This document shows, piece by piece, positions 33,862-42,914 of a stretch of DNA of 64,000 nucleotides; within the stretch, counting starts at the first letter, position 1, and each line of letters opens with the position of its first letter. The notes beneath the pieces are model-generated. The model was not told the DNA's origin and ran no database searches. It worked only from the letters and a program-made list of their open reading frames with translations. Made by a program: the position numbers and the translations under genes. The stretch is from Paraburkholderia fungorum. GTDB taxonomy: Bacteria; Pseudomonadota; Gammaproteobacteria; Burkholderiales; Burkholderiaceae. The stretch is from NCBI RefSeq assembly GCF_902833645.1, contig NZ_CADFGE010000010.1:248001-312000 (forward strand), written 5' to 3'.

Positions 33862-34889
33862 CAGGCCACAGCCTTGCTCAGGCGCGCGAGAAACGCATCG
33901 TCGGCCATCACCGACGCCGCGTCCCATTGGCCCGCTGCGCTCGGCAGATTCATCATCTGCCCTTCGTTGAATTGCCAGACGATCGCTTGCGGCGGATTGG
34001 CCTTGAACCCGGGCGACTCCAGATAGTTGAGCAACGTCTTCCACGGGCCGGTGTCGCCGAAGGTCCACGTCAAGCCGACCTGGCGATCGATCGCGTTCGA
34101 GAGCTTCTGCGGAAAACCGAGGTACGGCTGCACCATGCTGTTGCCGACCACCTGCACGACCGGCGGCCCGCTGTCGACAAGACCCGCAGACGCCACCACC
34201 GTGCGCACGATGAAGTGATCCTTGCCGACCGCCTTCTTGCGCTCCGGCGGCAACAAGGCCGCAAGATCGCCATAGCGGACTTCCTCGTTCCACGCGCCGA
34301 GCCTGCTCCCTGCACCCGCCGCGCCCTTCAGCGGACCGGCCGAGACCAGGCGTTCGGCGACACGCGCCGCGACCGCTTCGGCGGAATGGCCGCTCCAGTG
34401 GTAGTCGGCGCGAATGTACTTTTCCTGTGCCGGGTCGACCGCGGCAATGGCTGCGTCACCATCGACGATCTGCAGGCCGAGCGATTGGGCATGCGTGCGA
34501 ATCGCGGCGTAGCGTCCCGCGACACCCGCGGACAATGCGGCGCCGTCCGGCAGATTCTCCGGGCACGAACGGGCCTTCAGCGGTGCGATCACGATCACGG
34601 TGCGAATGCCGCGCGCCGAGAGTTTGTCCGTCGCCTGACGAATCAGATCGACGGCTTTCAGACAGGCGGGCGTCGCGTCGTCGGTGAGACTCTCCCAACC
34701 GGGATAGAGCCACAGATTGCGGCCTTCGATCACACTGGTCGATGCCGCGGCGGATGCACGGCGCGGCAGCAGCGACAGCGCGCCGCCAAGCGGCGCCGCG
34801 GCCAGTGCGAGCAGCAAACGGCGGCGCGTGCCGTTGAGCGGTTCCGGTTGGGCAGATGCCTGGATGAACGAACGGCTGGAGTCGGTCAT
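33861..34889 (-). CDS. AlgJ-like SGNH-type acyltransferase, exported
   Basis: A 342-residue exported paralogue of the AlgX/AlgJ family. A twin-arginine-like signal TRRRLLLALAAAPLGGALS occupies residues 21-39. Triad candidates are Asp162 and His164 (IRADYHWSGHSAE) and Ser251 (VVGNSMVQPYL). NEGQMMNLP near the C-terminus also fits the fold. It is shorter than its neighbour and is probably soluble in the periplasm or Tat-exported. Two such proteins, as with AlgJ plus AlgX, usually handle transfer and final acylation. It overlaps the next gene by one base. Confidence 0.83.
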   Translation of the reverse strand: MTDSSRSFIQASAQPEPLNGTRRRLLLALAAAPLGGALSLLPRRASAAASTSVIEGRNLWLYPGWESLTDDATPACLKAVDLIRQATDKLSARGIRTVIVIAPLKARSCPENLPDGAALSAGVAGRYAAIRTHAQSLGLQIVDGDAAIAAVDPAQEKYIRADYHWSGHSAEAVAARVAERLVSAGPLKGAAGAGSRLGAWNEEVRYGDLAALLPPERKKAVGKDHFIVRTVVASAGLVDSGPPVVQVVGNSMVQPYLGFPQKLSNAIDRQVGLTWTFGDTGPWKTLLNYLESPGFKANPPQAIVWQFNEGQMMNLPSAAGQWDAASVMADDAFLARLSKAVA

Positions 34890-35005
34890 TGTGTTGGGTC
34901 CCCGTGATTTATGTGGAGCGTGTGATGCAGGTGCAACGCCAAGCAAAGCGGGAGGCAAACAGCGCGCCACGAACCTCCCGCGATCTCGCGGCGATCTTGC
35001 GACGA

Positions 35006-35707
35006 TCAATTCGCGGCGGGCGGCCACGCCAGCGCATCGCGCGCGCCGCTCAAGACCGGTTTGGCCGCATCGCCGGTGACGAACAGGCTATAGCTGTCGC
35101 CGGCTGCGAGCGCCGGCAGCGGCAGCGCCGCGCTGGCCGCCGCGCCGCATTGCCCCACCAGTTTCGCGCTGACCGGATTGATGGCGCGCGCGTCCTGCGC
35201 GCCCGCGGCCACCTGCGCGAACACCGTCGGGCCGTTGCCGTCCACACCGATCTTCGCGCTGCAACCGGACGTGAAATTAAACGCCCGCAAGGTTGCCTTC
35301 AAACCGTCGACGCGCTCATAGCGGCCGACGATCCGCGTCGCATGCCAGCCCTTCGCGTCATGACGCAGCGCGACGGTGACGGCGTCGCCAGCGGCGGCTG
35401 CTGCATTAGCCGTGGCCTCGGCGAGGGCCTTGCCGTCGGCCGTCACACGCGCCGGCGTGCCCGGCGTCAGCACGCTGAAGCGCGTGACCGCGCCCGGTGC
35501 CAGCGTCTGCGGCGCTTCGCTGCCGGCGAGCGCGACGCGCACCGCCTGCGACGAGGCGTTCAACACGCGCAGATACGACGCGTTGGCGGGCGGTTGCGGT
35601 CCATACAGGCTCGCGACGTCGTCCGCCGCCGCGTGCGCCACGCCGGCCGACAGCAGCGCCGTCAGAAAAACTGCCGTCCTCGAATACCCCAAGCTATTTT
35701 TTTTCAT
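35006..35707 (-). CDS. AlgF-like periplasmic protein of the O-acylation module
   Basis: A 233-residue exported protein with a signal peptide ending near AHA (residue 26). SLYGPQPPANASYLRVLNASSQAVRVAL matches the start of AlgF family proteins, and two beta-rich repeats follow. AlgF is needed for alginate O-acetylation in Pseudomonas and is thought to assist acyl transfer in the periplasm. It is encoded 15 bases after nfrA and 116 bases before the SGNH genes, so it opens the decoration half of the operon. Confidence 0.82.
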   Translation of the reverse strand: MKKNSLGYSRTAVFLTALLSAGVAHAAADDVASLYGPQPPANASYLRVLNASSQAVRVALAGSEAPQTLAPGAVTRFSVLTPGTPARVTADGKALAEATANAAAAAGDAVTVALRHDAKGWHATRIVGRYERVDGLKATLRAFNFTSGCSAKIGVDGNGPTVFAQVAAGAQDARAINPVSAKLVGQCGAAASAALPLPALAAGDSYSLFVTGDAAKPVLSGARDALAWPPAAN

Positions 35708-35722
35708 TCGATCCGTCCGGAT

Positions 35723-38284
35723 TCAATACGAGTAAATCGCGCCGAAGAACACCCCGCGCGCGCGATCGTCGCCGCTGATCTTCCAGCGGTACTGCACCGA
35801 CAGATCGACATACGAGCGCGGCGCGTCGTATTTGCTGTCGCGGAACCAGTAACGCGTCGAAATCCCTACCCCCGCGCCGAGCGGAATGCTGTGGTCGACG
35901 CTCGAGTCGTAGTCCGCGCCGATCACCGCGTACGGGAAAACGGTCCACTTCGGGCTGTAGCGATCCATGCGATAGGTGCGCCCCACTTCGAGATTGGTGG
36001 TCGCATAGACCGACCCCGCGTTCAGATAGGTGCCGGTCTCGGCATAGATCTGCGCGGTCCACCATGAAGGCACGTCGACCCGCCGCTCGATGCCGTAACC
36101 GCCCGAATACGCGAGCCGTGCGAGCCAATCGGGATTGACCTGCGAGCCGATCGGAATGATCCGTTCGAAGGCGACGATCGCGTCGATCTGCGAGAACGGC
36201 TTGGCGCGCGCGCCAATCGTGGCCTGCAAGGTATCCACGCCGCTCGCGCCGCCGTTCTTCACGCCGAAACTCTCGTAGCCGCGTGCGTAGAGTTCGAACA
36301 TCCGGTCGCCGAGACTGCCGAACGGACGCCAGTAGGCTTCCACGCCCGCCTGCCAGTTGTTCGACGTGCCCGGTGTCGGCGACGACGCATAGCCCGGCTG
36401 CATGCCCGCGCCGCGATAATTCAGCGACGCGTCGAAGCCCCAGTTGCGGGTGGCTTCGGCGTGCGCGCTGCGCATCTCGTTCAGTTGCGCGGGAGTGGCG
36501 GGCGGCGTGTCGTCGCCCGGTTTGGCGCTCGCGTCGATCGCGCGTTCGAAGAACTGCGCGGCTTCGCGGTTGCGGTACGCGTTCACGGCCGCATAGCCGG
36601 CGTCGGCGTAGGCGCTGGCCGGCATCGTGCCGGCCTTGTCGGCCATGCTGAAACGCTGGAACGCGACCTTGTTGTCGCCGGCCCGTTGTGCGATGTACGC
36701 GGCGCTCAGGTCCGGCATCGCGTCGAGCATGCCGGCGTCGATCATCTTTTGCGCTTCGCGCGACGCGGCGGAGTCGTTGCCGGCCGTGCTGAGCGCGTTG
36801 ATCAGATCGACCCGGTGCTGCGGATCGTCCGGCGCGGCTTTGACCGCTTCGCGTGCGTAGCCGACCGCGCCGGCCTTGTCGTTTGCAGCGGCTGCGGTGG
36901 CCGCGGCGCGTGCCGCGGCGAAACCGCGATCGGCGGCGTACACGTCGCAGCTTGCGCCAAACTGATCGACCACGCAGTCGATCACGGGACGGTGCGCCGG
37001 GTCGATTTGCGTGGCTGGAGCAAGCGAATCGGTCGACGCGGTTGAAGCGGTTGAAGCGGTTGCGGTGCTCGACGCGTTCGCCGCGACGGCCGGCGCATGC
37101 GCGAGCAACCGCCGCGCCTGCGCACGTCGCAGCGCGATCGGCGGATCGGTGTCGTCGCCATTCATCTTGAGCGGCGCGAGCAGATCGAGCGCACGCTGCG
37201 GCTGTCCTTCGGCGATCCATACGTCGGCGATGATCACGCGCGCCACGCGCTTGTTGCGCTGCGTCGCGTCGTTGGCCTGCAACGCTCTGGCGAAATCCGC
37301 CTCAGCGTCCGCCGTCTTGCCCTGCGCGGCCAGCACGTAGCCACGCAGCGTGAGCGGCATGATTTCCGTATCGTCGGCGGCAATCGCATCGCTCGCCGCG
37401 GCTTGCACGCCAGGCAGATCGTTCGCGGCGAACAGCACGTCCATCAACTGGATGCGGTAGCCGACCTGATCCGGCGCATAGGCGACCGTCTCACGCGCGA
37501 GCGTGGCAGCCTGCGCGTAGTCGCCCTTCCTGAAAGCCTCATACGACGCAGCGGACGACTTCGGCGCCAGCCGGTTGCCAATGAAGCTGCGCCTCAAGCG
37601 CAGTTCCTCGGTGTCGCCGAAGCGCCCGCTTGCGTCGAGATCGGCGTTCCATGCTTCGGTATCCTGACCGGCCGCGCTCGCCGCGTCGATCAGCAACAGC
37701 CGCAGGCGCAGCAGGTCGGGACGCAGCGAGATCGCCTCGTTCGCGTACTTGACGGTGCCCGCAAAATCCTTCGCCGCGTACGCTTTGTAGGCCTGCTGCG
37801 CGGCCGTCAACGCGGCGCCTGTCAGCACGTCCGGATCGGCCGGCTGCTGGCGGCCCGCGCGTGCCACTGCGCGGGTCGCCACGTTCAGCGCGTCGATCTG
37901 CTTGCGACGCGAGACCAGCGCCGGATCGCGGCCGATCTGCGCAATCGCGTCGCCGAGCGAGCGGCTTGCTTCGCTATAGCGGCGCAGCGCGGCGAGCGAG
38001 TTGGCTAGCAGTACCCGCAGCGACACGACGTCGGGGCGCTGGCGGATTGCCTCGCGTGCCCGCTCGACCGCACCGGCGTAGTCGCCGCGCTCGTAGGCGG
38101 CGTACGCGGTCTGCGCCACGCGGTAGGCGGCGCCGCTCAACGGCAGCGTGTTCTGTCCGGATGCGGCCGGCTGAGGTGCGGCCGCCGTGCTCTGCCCATA
38201 GGCCGTCGCGCCGCTCAGGCACAGTGCGCCCGTCACCGTTGCAGCGGCAACGGCACGCAAGCTGAAGAAAAATGAATCGCTCAT
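35723..38284 (-). CDS. nfrA: NfrA-like outer-membrane TPR protein
   Basis: An 853-residue exported protein. After a signal peptide (residues 1-30) come many TPR-like units, for example AYRVAQTAYAAYERGDYAGAVERAREAI and KAYAAKDFAGTVKYANEAI, to about residue 610. The last 240 residues are the NfrA C-terminal domain, beta-rich and ending in VFFGAIYSY with a terminal aromatic typical of outer-membrane barrels. In E. coli NfrA is the phage N4 receptor and forms the outer-membrane exit of the NfrB-made glycan. The start overlaps the nfrB stop by 4 bases, so the two are translated together. Confidence 0.88.
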   Translation of the reverse strand: MSDSFFFSLRAVAAATVTGALCLSGATAYGQSTAAAPQPAASGQNTLPLSGAAYRVAQTAYAAYERGDYAGAVERAREAIRQRPDVVSLRVLLANSLAALRRYSEASRSLGDAIAQIGRDPALVSRRKQIDALNVATRAVARAGRQQPADPDVLTGAALTAAQQAYKAYAAKDFAGTVKYANEAISLRPDLLRLRLLLIDAASAAGQDTEAWNADLDASGRFGDTEELRLRRSFIGNRLAPKSSAASYEAFRKGDYAQAATLARETVAYAPDQVGYRIQLMDVLFAANDLPGVQAAASDAIAADDTEIMPLTLRGYVLAAQGKTADAEADFARALQANDATQRNKRVARVIIADVWIAEGQPQRALDLLAPLKMNGDDTDPPIALRRAQARRLLAHAPAVAANASSTATASTASTASTDSLAPATQIDPAHRPVIDCVVDQFGASCDVYAADRGFAAARAAATAAAANDKAGAVGYAREAVKAAPDDPQHRVDLINALSTAGNDSAASREAQKMIDAGMLDAMPDLSAAYIAQRAGDNKVAFQRFSMADKAGTMPASAYADAGYAAVNAYRNREAAQFFERAIDASAKPGDDTPPATPAQLNEMRSAHAEATRNWGFDASLNYRGAGMQPGYASSPTPGTSNNWQAGVEAYWRPFGSLGDRMFELYARGYESFGVKNGGASGVDTLQATIGARAKPFSQIDAIVAFERIIPIGSQVNPDWLARLAYSGGYGIERRVDVPSWWTAQIYAETGTYLNAGSVYATTNLEVGRTYRMDRYSPKWTVFPYAVIGADYDSSVDHSIPLGAGVGISTRYWFRDSKYDAPRSYVDLSVQYRWKISGDDRARGVFFGAIYSY

Positions 38285-40494
38285 TCGGATGCCGCCAGAG
38301 CGCCCTGCAGGCGGCGCTGTTGCTGAATTACGTTCTCGAGTGCGGAACGCGAGATCACGCCGCGCGCCACCATGTAGTCGCCGATCCGGCCGTGTCGATC
38401 CGGGCGGTAGTCCTGCATGGCTGCCTCGAAGGCTTCACGGCGCACGTGGCCATGCTCGATCAGCAGATCGCCGATCAACGGCACGCTGCGTGCCGGCACA
38501 GACCCGCTCGCGTCGTCCGGCAATACACCTGCCGGCGCGCTCCCAACCGTGCCCCCTGACTCGACCTCACCCACCGACACCATGGTTTCGACCCCGCGCA
38601 GCACGCGCAGGCCCGCCGCGATTTCGCCCTCACGGACGATCTGCTGGGCAACGGGTCCTTCGATCAGCCCGTTCAGTTCCGCCACCGCCGTATCGGCAAG
38701 CGGGCTCGCGGTCAGCAAGATCGTGCGGCCATTCGCGGCGTCGATCTGCGGCAATACGCGATGGCGCACGATCGCGTCGAGCGGCAGGCGCTCCGCGTCT
38801 TCCTTGATGCGTTCAAGCATCACACGTCCACGCGGCAAATCCGCCTGGAAGGCAATCGCTTCCGCGAGAGTCTCCTCGTCGAGCCAGCCCTTGGCCATCA
38901 GCACGCGGCCCAGCGGCGCCTCACGCGCATGGCTTTCGCCGAGCGCCTGTTCGAGCTTGTCCGGATCAATGGCCTGCCACGACAGCAGCAATTCGCCCAG
39001 ACGCTGGCGGCGGTTGTTGAAGCCGTCGGCGGAAGGAAAGTCGTGCATGGTCTTGTCCCATGCCAGACGCTTGCCCGTCACGAGGTGCGTGAGGAACATT
39101 TTCCACGCACGCGAAACAGCCATGAAGTTGATGAAGTTACCGACCACCATGCGCGGCACGGACAGCACGCCGTGCTCCCAGCCATACAGGCGCGTCACGA
39201 AATAGATCCGCTGCGCGACGCGCAACAGCAACGCGCAGCCGTTGGCCCATAGCAGCGCTTGCAGCCACAGCGAATCGGAGAACGGCGAAGCGATCAGGTC
39301 CGGCATCCAGCCGAGCAGTTCGGCGCCGGCGAAGAGCAGAAACTGGATCACCAGCCCATACGCGATGATGCCGACGAACGCGGTCACGATCCCCTTGCGG
39401 TCGCGAAACAGCAGATAGCGATTGGCGAGCGAGCCGGTCCAGCCGGTCTGCTTCCAGCCTTGCAAGCCGATACCGAGCGTCCAGCGCGCACGCTGCCGGT
39501 AGGCGGTGCGGAAGGTATCGGGGAAGAATTCGCGCACGCACAGCGGCATCGTCACGGTGATGTCGCGCTCCTTGCCGAGGCCGAACCATGCCTTGCGGCG
39601 CGTGGCGAACTGCACCGGAAAGCGCGCGAAAATCGACTGCATCCCCATCTTGCCCAGGCGCGCGCCGACGTCGTAGTCCTCGGTCAGGCTTTCGGTATTG
39701 AACGGCTGGTTATCGGTTTCGGCGATCAGCGCGAGCAGCGCCCGGCGCGAGAAGCACGTGCCTACCCCGGCGGACGGCACCGAACCCACCAGGCTCTCGC
39801 GCACCACCAGGTCTTTCGCGTGCCATTCGGCGAACTCGTCCATATAGGTGCCGGCCACGAGTTCGAACCAGTTGCGCTCGAGCGAGGCAACCGGCAACTG
39901 GATCATGTCCTTGCGCGGCAACAGGTAGTTGAAAAAGCGCAGCTCGACCGGATGCAGCACGTCTTCGCTATCGTGCAGCACCACGCCGGCGAATTCGATG
40001 CCCGCTTCACCCTCGTACTTGAAGATCGCCTGAATCACCCAGTTCAGACAGTCCGCCTTGCAGGTCGGACCGTCATGCGGCACTTCCACGCGACGCAACT
40101 GCTTGTAGCGGCGGCGCATCCGTTCGACTTCGGCGATGGTCTGCGGGTCGTTCTGATAGGTGCCGACGAACACCACATAGTTGCGGTAGTCCATCACCCG
40201 CACCATGTCCTCGATCATCGCCGCGACCACGTCGTACTCGTGCCACGCGGGCACCATGATCGCGATCGGCTGCTCGTCGCGCTGATACAACTGCGCGCTG
40301 GTGAGCGGCTTGTAGGTGCGCTGCACCGTGAAGCGGCGATAGATCGTGCGGGTCCAGTACCAGGCGTCGATGAACAGATCGTCGATGCTGGACAGCAGAA
40401 TGATGAACGCCACCAGCGCCGCGACGTATTCGAGCCCCAGGTAGTAGTGGGCTACCGCGTAGCCCGCATACCATTTGATCAGCGCGATGCTCAC
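38281..40494 (-). CDS. nfrB: NfrB-like glycosyltransferase with MshEN-type c-di-GMP-binding repeats
   Basis: A 737-residue inner-membrane family 2 glycosyltransferase. Catalytic motifs are DSED (175-178), PSAGVGTCFSRRA (240-252), TED (271-273) and QRARW (334-338), matching E. coli NfrB closely. Transmembrane helices flank the catalytic domain (about 20-40 and 368-430). After KTMHDFPS the C-terminal third has four MshEN/GspE-N-like repeats: near 499 (LGELLLSWQAID), 528 (LGRVLMAKGWLDEETLAEAI), about 668 (IGDLLIEHGHVRREAFEAAM) and about 697 (IGDYMVARGVISRSALENVI). This domain binds c-di-GMP, so polymerisation should depend on c-di-GMP. GTG start overlaps the bcsB-like stop (GTGA). Confidence 0.93.
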   Translation of the reverse strand: MSIALIKWYAGYAVAHYYLGLEYVAALVAFIILLSSIDDLFIDAWYWTRTIYRRFTVQRTYKPLTSAQLYQRDEQPIAIMVPAWHEYDVVAAMIEDMVRVMDYRNYVVFVGTYQNDPQTIAEVERMRRRYKQLRRVEVPHDGPTCKADCLNWVIQAIFKYEGEAGIEFAGVVLHDSEDVLHPVELRFFNYLLPRKDMIQLPVASLERNWFELVAGTYMDEFAEWHAKDLVVRESLVGSVPSAGVGTCFSRRALLALIAETDNQPFNTESLTEDYDVGARLGKMGMQSIFARFPVQFATRRKAWFGLGKERDITVTMPLCVREFFPDTFRTAYRQRARWTLGIGLQGWKQTGWTGSLANRYLLFRDRKGIVTAFVGIIAYGLVIQFLLFAGAELLGWMPDLIASPFSDSLWLQALLWANGCALLLRVAQRIYFVTRLYGWEHGVLSVPRMVVGNFINFMAVSRAWKMFLTHLVTGKRLAWDKTMHDFPSADGFNNRRQRLGELLLSWQAIDPDKLEQALGESHAREAPLGRVLMAKGWLDEETLAEAIAFQADLPRGRVMLERIKEDAERLPLDAIVRHRVLPQIDAANGRTILLTASPLADTAVAELNGLIEGPVAQQIVREGEIAAGLRVLRGVETMVSVGEVESGGTVGSAPAGVLPDDASGSVPARSVPLIGDLLIEHGHVRREAFEAAMQDYRPDRHGRIGDYMVARGVISRSALENVIQQQRRLQGALAASE

Positions 40495-42695
40495 GACTTG
40501 TCCTTATTCCTGCGGCGCGCCACGTTGGCCACCAGCAGCAATACGATCAGCAGGCCGACGAGCGCGGCCGGGATGCCCCAGCGCACCCAGTTCTGCATGA
40601 ACCACGGACCTTGCACGTCTTCCGTGTCGACCACTTCGCCCGGATGACGCGTATCGAACTGGCGCAGCGTACCGCTGCCGTCGACGATCGCCACATCGCC
40701 ACGCGAGAGTTGCAACGACGCAGGCAAGACCGCCGCCGTCTCCCCCACCGTGCGATACGCGATGCCCGACACGCTGCCCGACTTCACCGCTTCGATCACG
40801 CCGACACGGTTCAGACCCGACACGTCCGCGAGAACCTTACCGGATGCATCGGTCAGCGACAGGCGGTCTTTCGACAACCGTGCGAGGCTTTTCTCATCGG
40901 CGAGCGCGACGTCGGCCGCGAGGAAGGCGCCCTTCGGGTTCACCGCTTCGCCGTCACGGGCGACGCTGAAGGCCGCGCCCGTCGGCGAAATGCCGCTTGC
41001 GTTCGCGAGGCGCGCGACGCGCGGCAGTGCTTGCGTGGGATCGTTCAGGTACGCGGCCGGCACCAGCACATTCGCTTCCGACGCGAAACGCGCGACCATG
41101 CCGGTGAAATCGTCGCCGATCTTCGCGTCGGTGAGCGTCAGATGACTGCTCGGCAATACGGCAATCGGATGACCCTGGCTACGCGGCTGGCAGCCGCCTT
41201 CCGGCTGGCGCTGGAACACCACGCGCAGCAGATTGTTCGGCGCCAGCGCGTAGTGCGGCACGCGCGCGGTAATGCGCTGCGGCTTGCCGTTGGCGTTCAG
41301 CAGTTGCGAGCCGATCAGCACGTCGTTGAAATAGATCGAGGCGGTCTGCGCCGCGTTGTTCAGAGCCGGCGATGCGGCCACGTCGAGCACCACGCTGCCT
41401 GGCAGCTTGCCGTTGCCCGACACCGCGCCCAGATCGAAATTCGCGTCCCAGGTGGCGCGGCCTTGCACGTCGAGCGTGCGCGGCAGGCCGCCCAGCAGCG
41501 ACAGCGCGATTTCGTCGCCACGCGTGTTCGGCGCGGTATCGATCTGATGCACGACGAGACGGCTCGTCACGTCGATCGGACGCCACGCGCGCGCGAGAAT
41601 CGCCACGCCGTCGTTATCGCCGACCACGATTGCGGTTTGGCCGCCGAGGTGGGCAAGGCGCACTTCGCCCGAAACGAGCGGCTTCGCGATCGGATCGATC
41701 GCGCGGGCACGCCATGCGTCGAACGCGTCGGCAGCACCAGGGGCCGCGCCGACAACCTGTTCGCGCAACGCATCGAGCGACGTCTTCAGCGTGTTGCGCA
41801 GCGTGTCGTCGGCGACGATCACGTCCGGCGCGAATGCCGGGCGCGGCGTCAGTGCGACGAGGGCGCCCGCTTCCGCCGGATTCGCGAGCTTGTGCGAACC
41901 GCCCGTGGCCAGCGCGGCGAAGGCCGGAATCGCGCGCAGCGGCGCCGGCACCTCGATATCGCTCAGGTCGACCGTGTCGCCCACTACGGGCCACGTCCGC
42001 GTGAGCGGCGTGCGGCCTTCGCGTTGCAGCAGCGCTTCGACGCGCCAGCCTGCATCGAACGCCGGTGCGCCGAGCGTGCGCGCACCGAGCATCACCACCG
42101 GTTTGTTCGGCAAGGCGCCCCACGCGCTGCGCAGATCGACGATCGCGTCAGGATCGTAGCGATAGGTCAGCCGCGAAGTCGGCGCGATGCGCCAGACGTT
42201 GCCGATCGCGGTCTGGTCGGTACAGATGTTATCGCTCAGCACCGACGACCAGTCGAGACCCACGCGCACGAAACCGCTCGGCCTCGCCGCGCCGTCCACG
42301 CCCAGACTCGCGGACGCATCGCCCTGGTCCTGCGTCGGAGTGCGCGAGAGTACCGGCGAGCCGTCGAGCGATACCAGCATGGTCGTGCGGCCGCCGTTAC
42401 CGCGCAGATAGCTGCCGTCGATCTGCAAGGCCGCATCGCTCAGGGGTACGCCGGCCGGCACCGGCAGATACAACTCCTGACGCCCGTCCGGCGCACGCAG
42501 CACGACCGGATCGCGCATGCCCAGTTCGGCCAGCGACACCGTGCGCGTCGCGAGCCGGCCGCTGCCGAGCTGCGCGAAGCTGCCGGCGACATCGGCCGGC
42601 TGCTGGGCATAGGCCGTCGACGCCAGCAACAGCAGCGCGGCAAGAACCTTCAGGTGAGGGCGCGCCAGGCGGCGCATGAGCGAATGGGTGGTCAC
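40491..42695 (-). CDS. BcsB-like periplasmic subunit of polysaccharide synthase
   Basis: A 734-residue exported protein related to the cellulose synthase regulatory subunit BcsB. It has a signal peptide (about 8-31), a carbohydrate-binding-type beta-sandwich organisation with LRVVFQRQPEGGCQPRSQGHPIAVLPSSHLTL (a BcsB-type signature), and a C-terminal membrane anchor (WGIPAALVGLLIVLLLVANV) with a basic tail. No bcsA is present, so it probably pairs with the NfrB-like synthase and guides the polymer through the periplasm. The GTG at 42695 is used although its ribosome-binding site is weak; ATG 42677 is an alternative. Confidence 0.85.
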   Translation of the reverse strand: MTTHSLMRRLARPHLKVLAALLLLASTAYAQQPADVAGSFAQLGSGRLATRTVSLAELGMRDPVVLRAPDGRQELYLPVPAGVPLSDAALQIDGSYLRGNGGRTTMLVSLDGSPVLSRTPTQDQGDASASLGVDGAARPSGFVRVGLDWSSVLSDNICTDQTAIGNVWRIAPTSRLTYRYDPDAIVDLRSAWGALPNKPVVMLGARTLGAPAFDAGWRVEALLQREGRTPLTRTWPVVGDTVDLSDIEVPAPLRAIPAFAALATGGSHKLANPAEAGALVALTPRPAFAPDVIVADDTLRNTLKTSLDALREQVVGAAPGAADAFDAWRARAIDPIAKPLVSGEVRLAHLGGQTAIVVGDNDGVAILARAWRPIDVTSRLVVHQIDTAPNTRGDEIALSLLGGLPRTLDVQGRATWDANFDLGAVSGNGKLPGSVVLDVAASPALNNAAQTASIYFNDVLIGSQLLNANGKPQRITARVPHYALAPNNLLRVVFQRQPEGGCQPRSQGHPIAVLPSSHLTLTDAKIGDDFTGMVARFASEANVLVPAAYLNDPTQALPRVARLANASGISPTGAAFSVARDGEAVNPKGAFLAADVALADEKSLARLSKDRLSLTDASGKVLADVSGLNRVGVIEAVKSGSVSGIAYRTVGETAAVLPASLQLSRGDVAIVDGSGTLRQFDTRHPGEVVDTEDVQGPWFMQNWVRWGIPAALVGLLIVLLLVANVARRRNKDKS

Positions 42696-42779
42696 GTTGT
42701 CTTGTCTCGAAATTAGCGCGCAAACAGTGAGGCGAATTTGCGCTGCATGGATTGTTTGAAACTGCGATGCCGGTTCTGG

Positions 42780-42850
42780 CAGGCCGCTTTGGCAGGCCGC
42801 TTTTTTGCAGGCCGCTTTTTTGCAGGCCGCTTTTTTGCAGGCCGCTTTGG
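42780..42850. repeat. 15-bp direct repeats between wecB and the bcsB-like gene
   Basis: Three perfect tandem copies of CAGGCCGCTTTTTTG (42793-42837) are flanked on both sides by a shortened 13-base copy, CAGGCCGCTTTGG. They sit in the 219-base gap after wecB, inside the operon's untranslated mRNA. Apparent reading frames here with KKRPAK or CRPLF repeats are by-products of the repeat. Confidence 0.95.
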
Positions 42851-42914
42851 CAGGCCGTATTGCCGGAAGCTTTGCCGGCGCGTCGCGATCGACGGCGGCC
42901 TGCGAACATCAGTC

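Noticed and set aside
40491..42695. Cellulose synthesis (bcs) operon
   Set aside because: BcsA, PilZ and BcsC/BcsZ are missing. The synthase is NfrB-type and wecB points to ManNAc.
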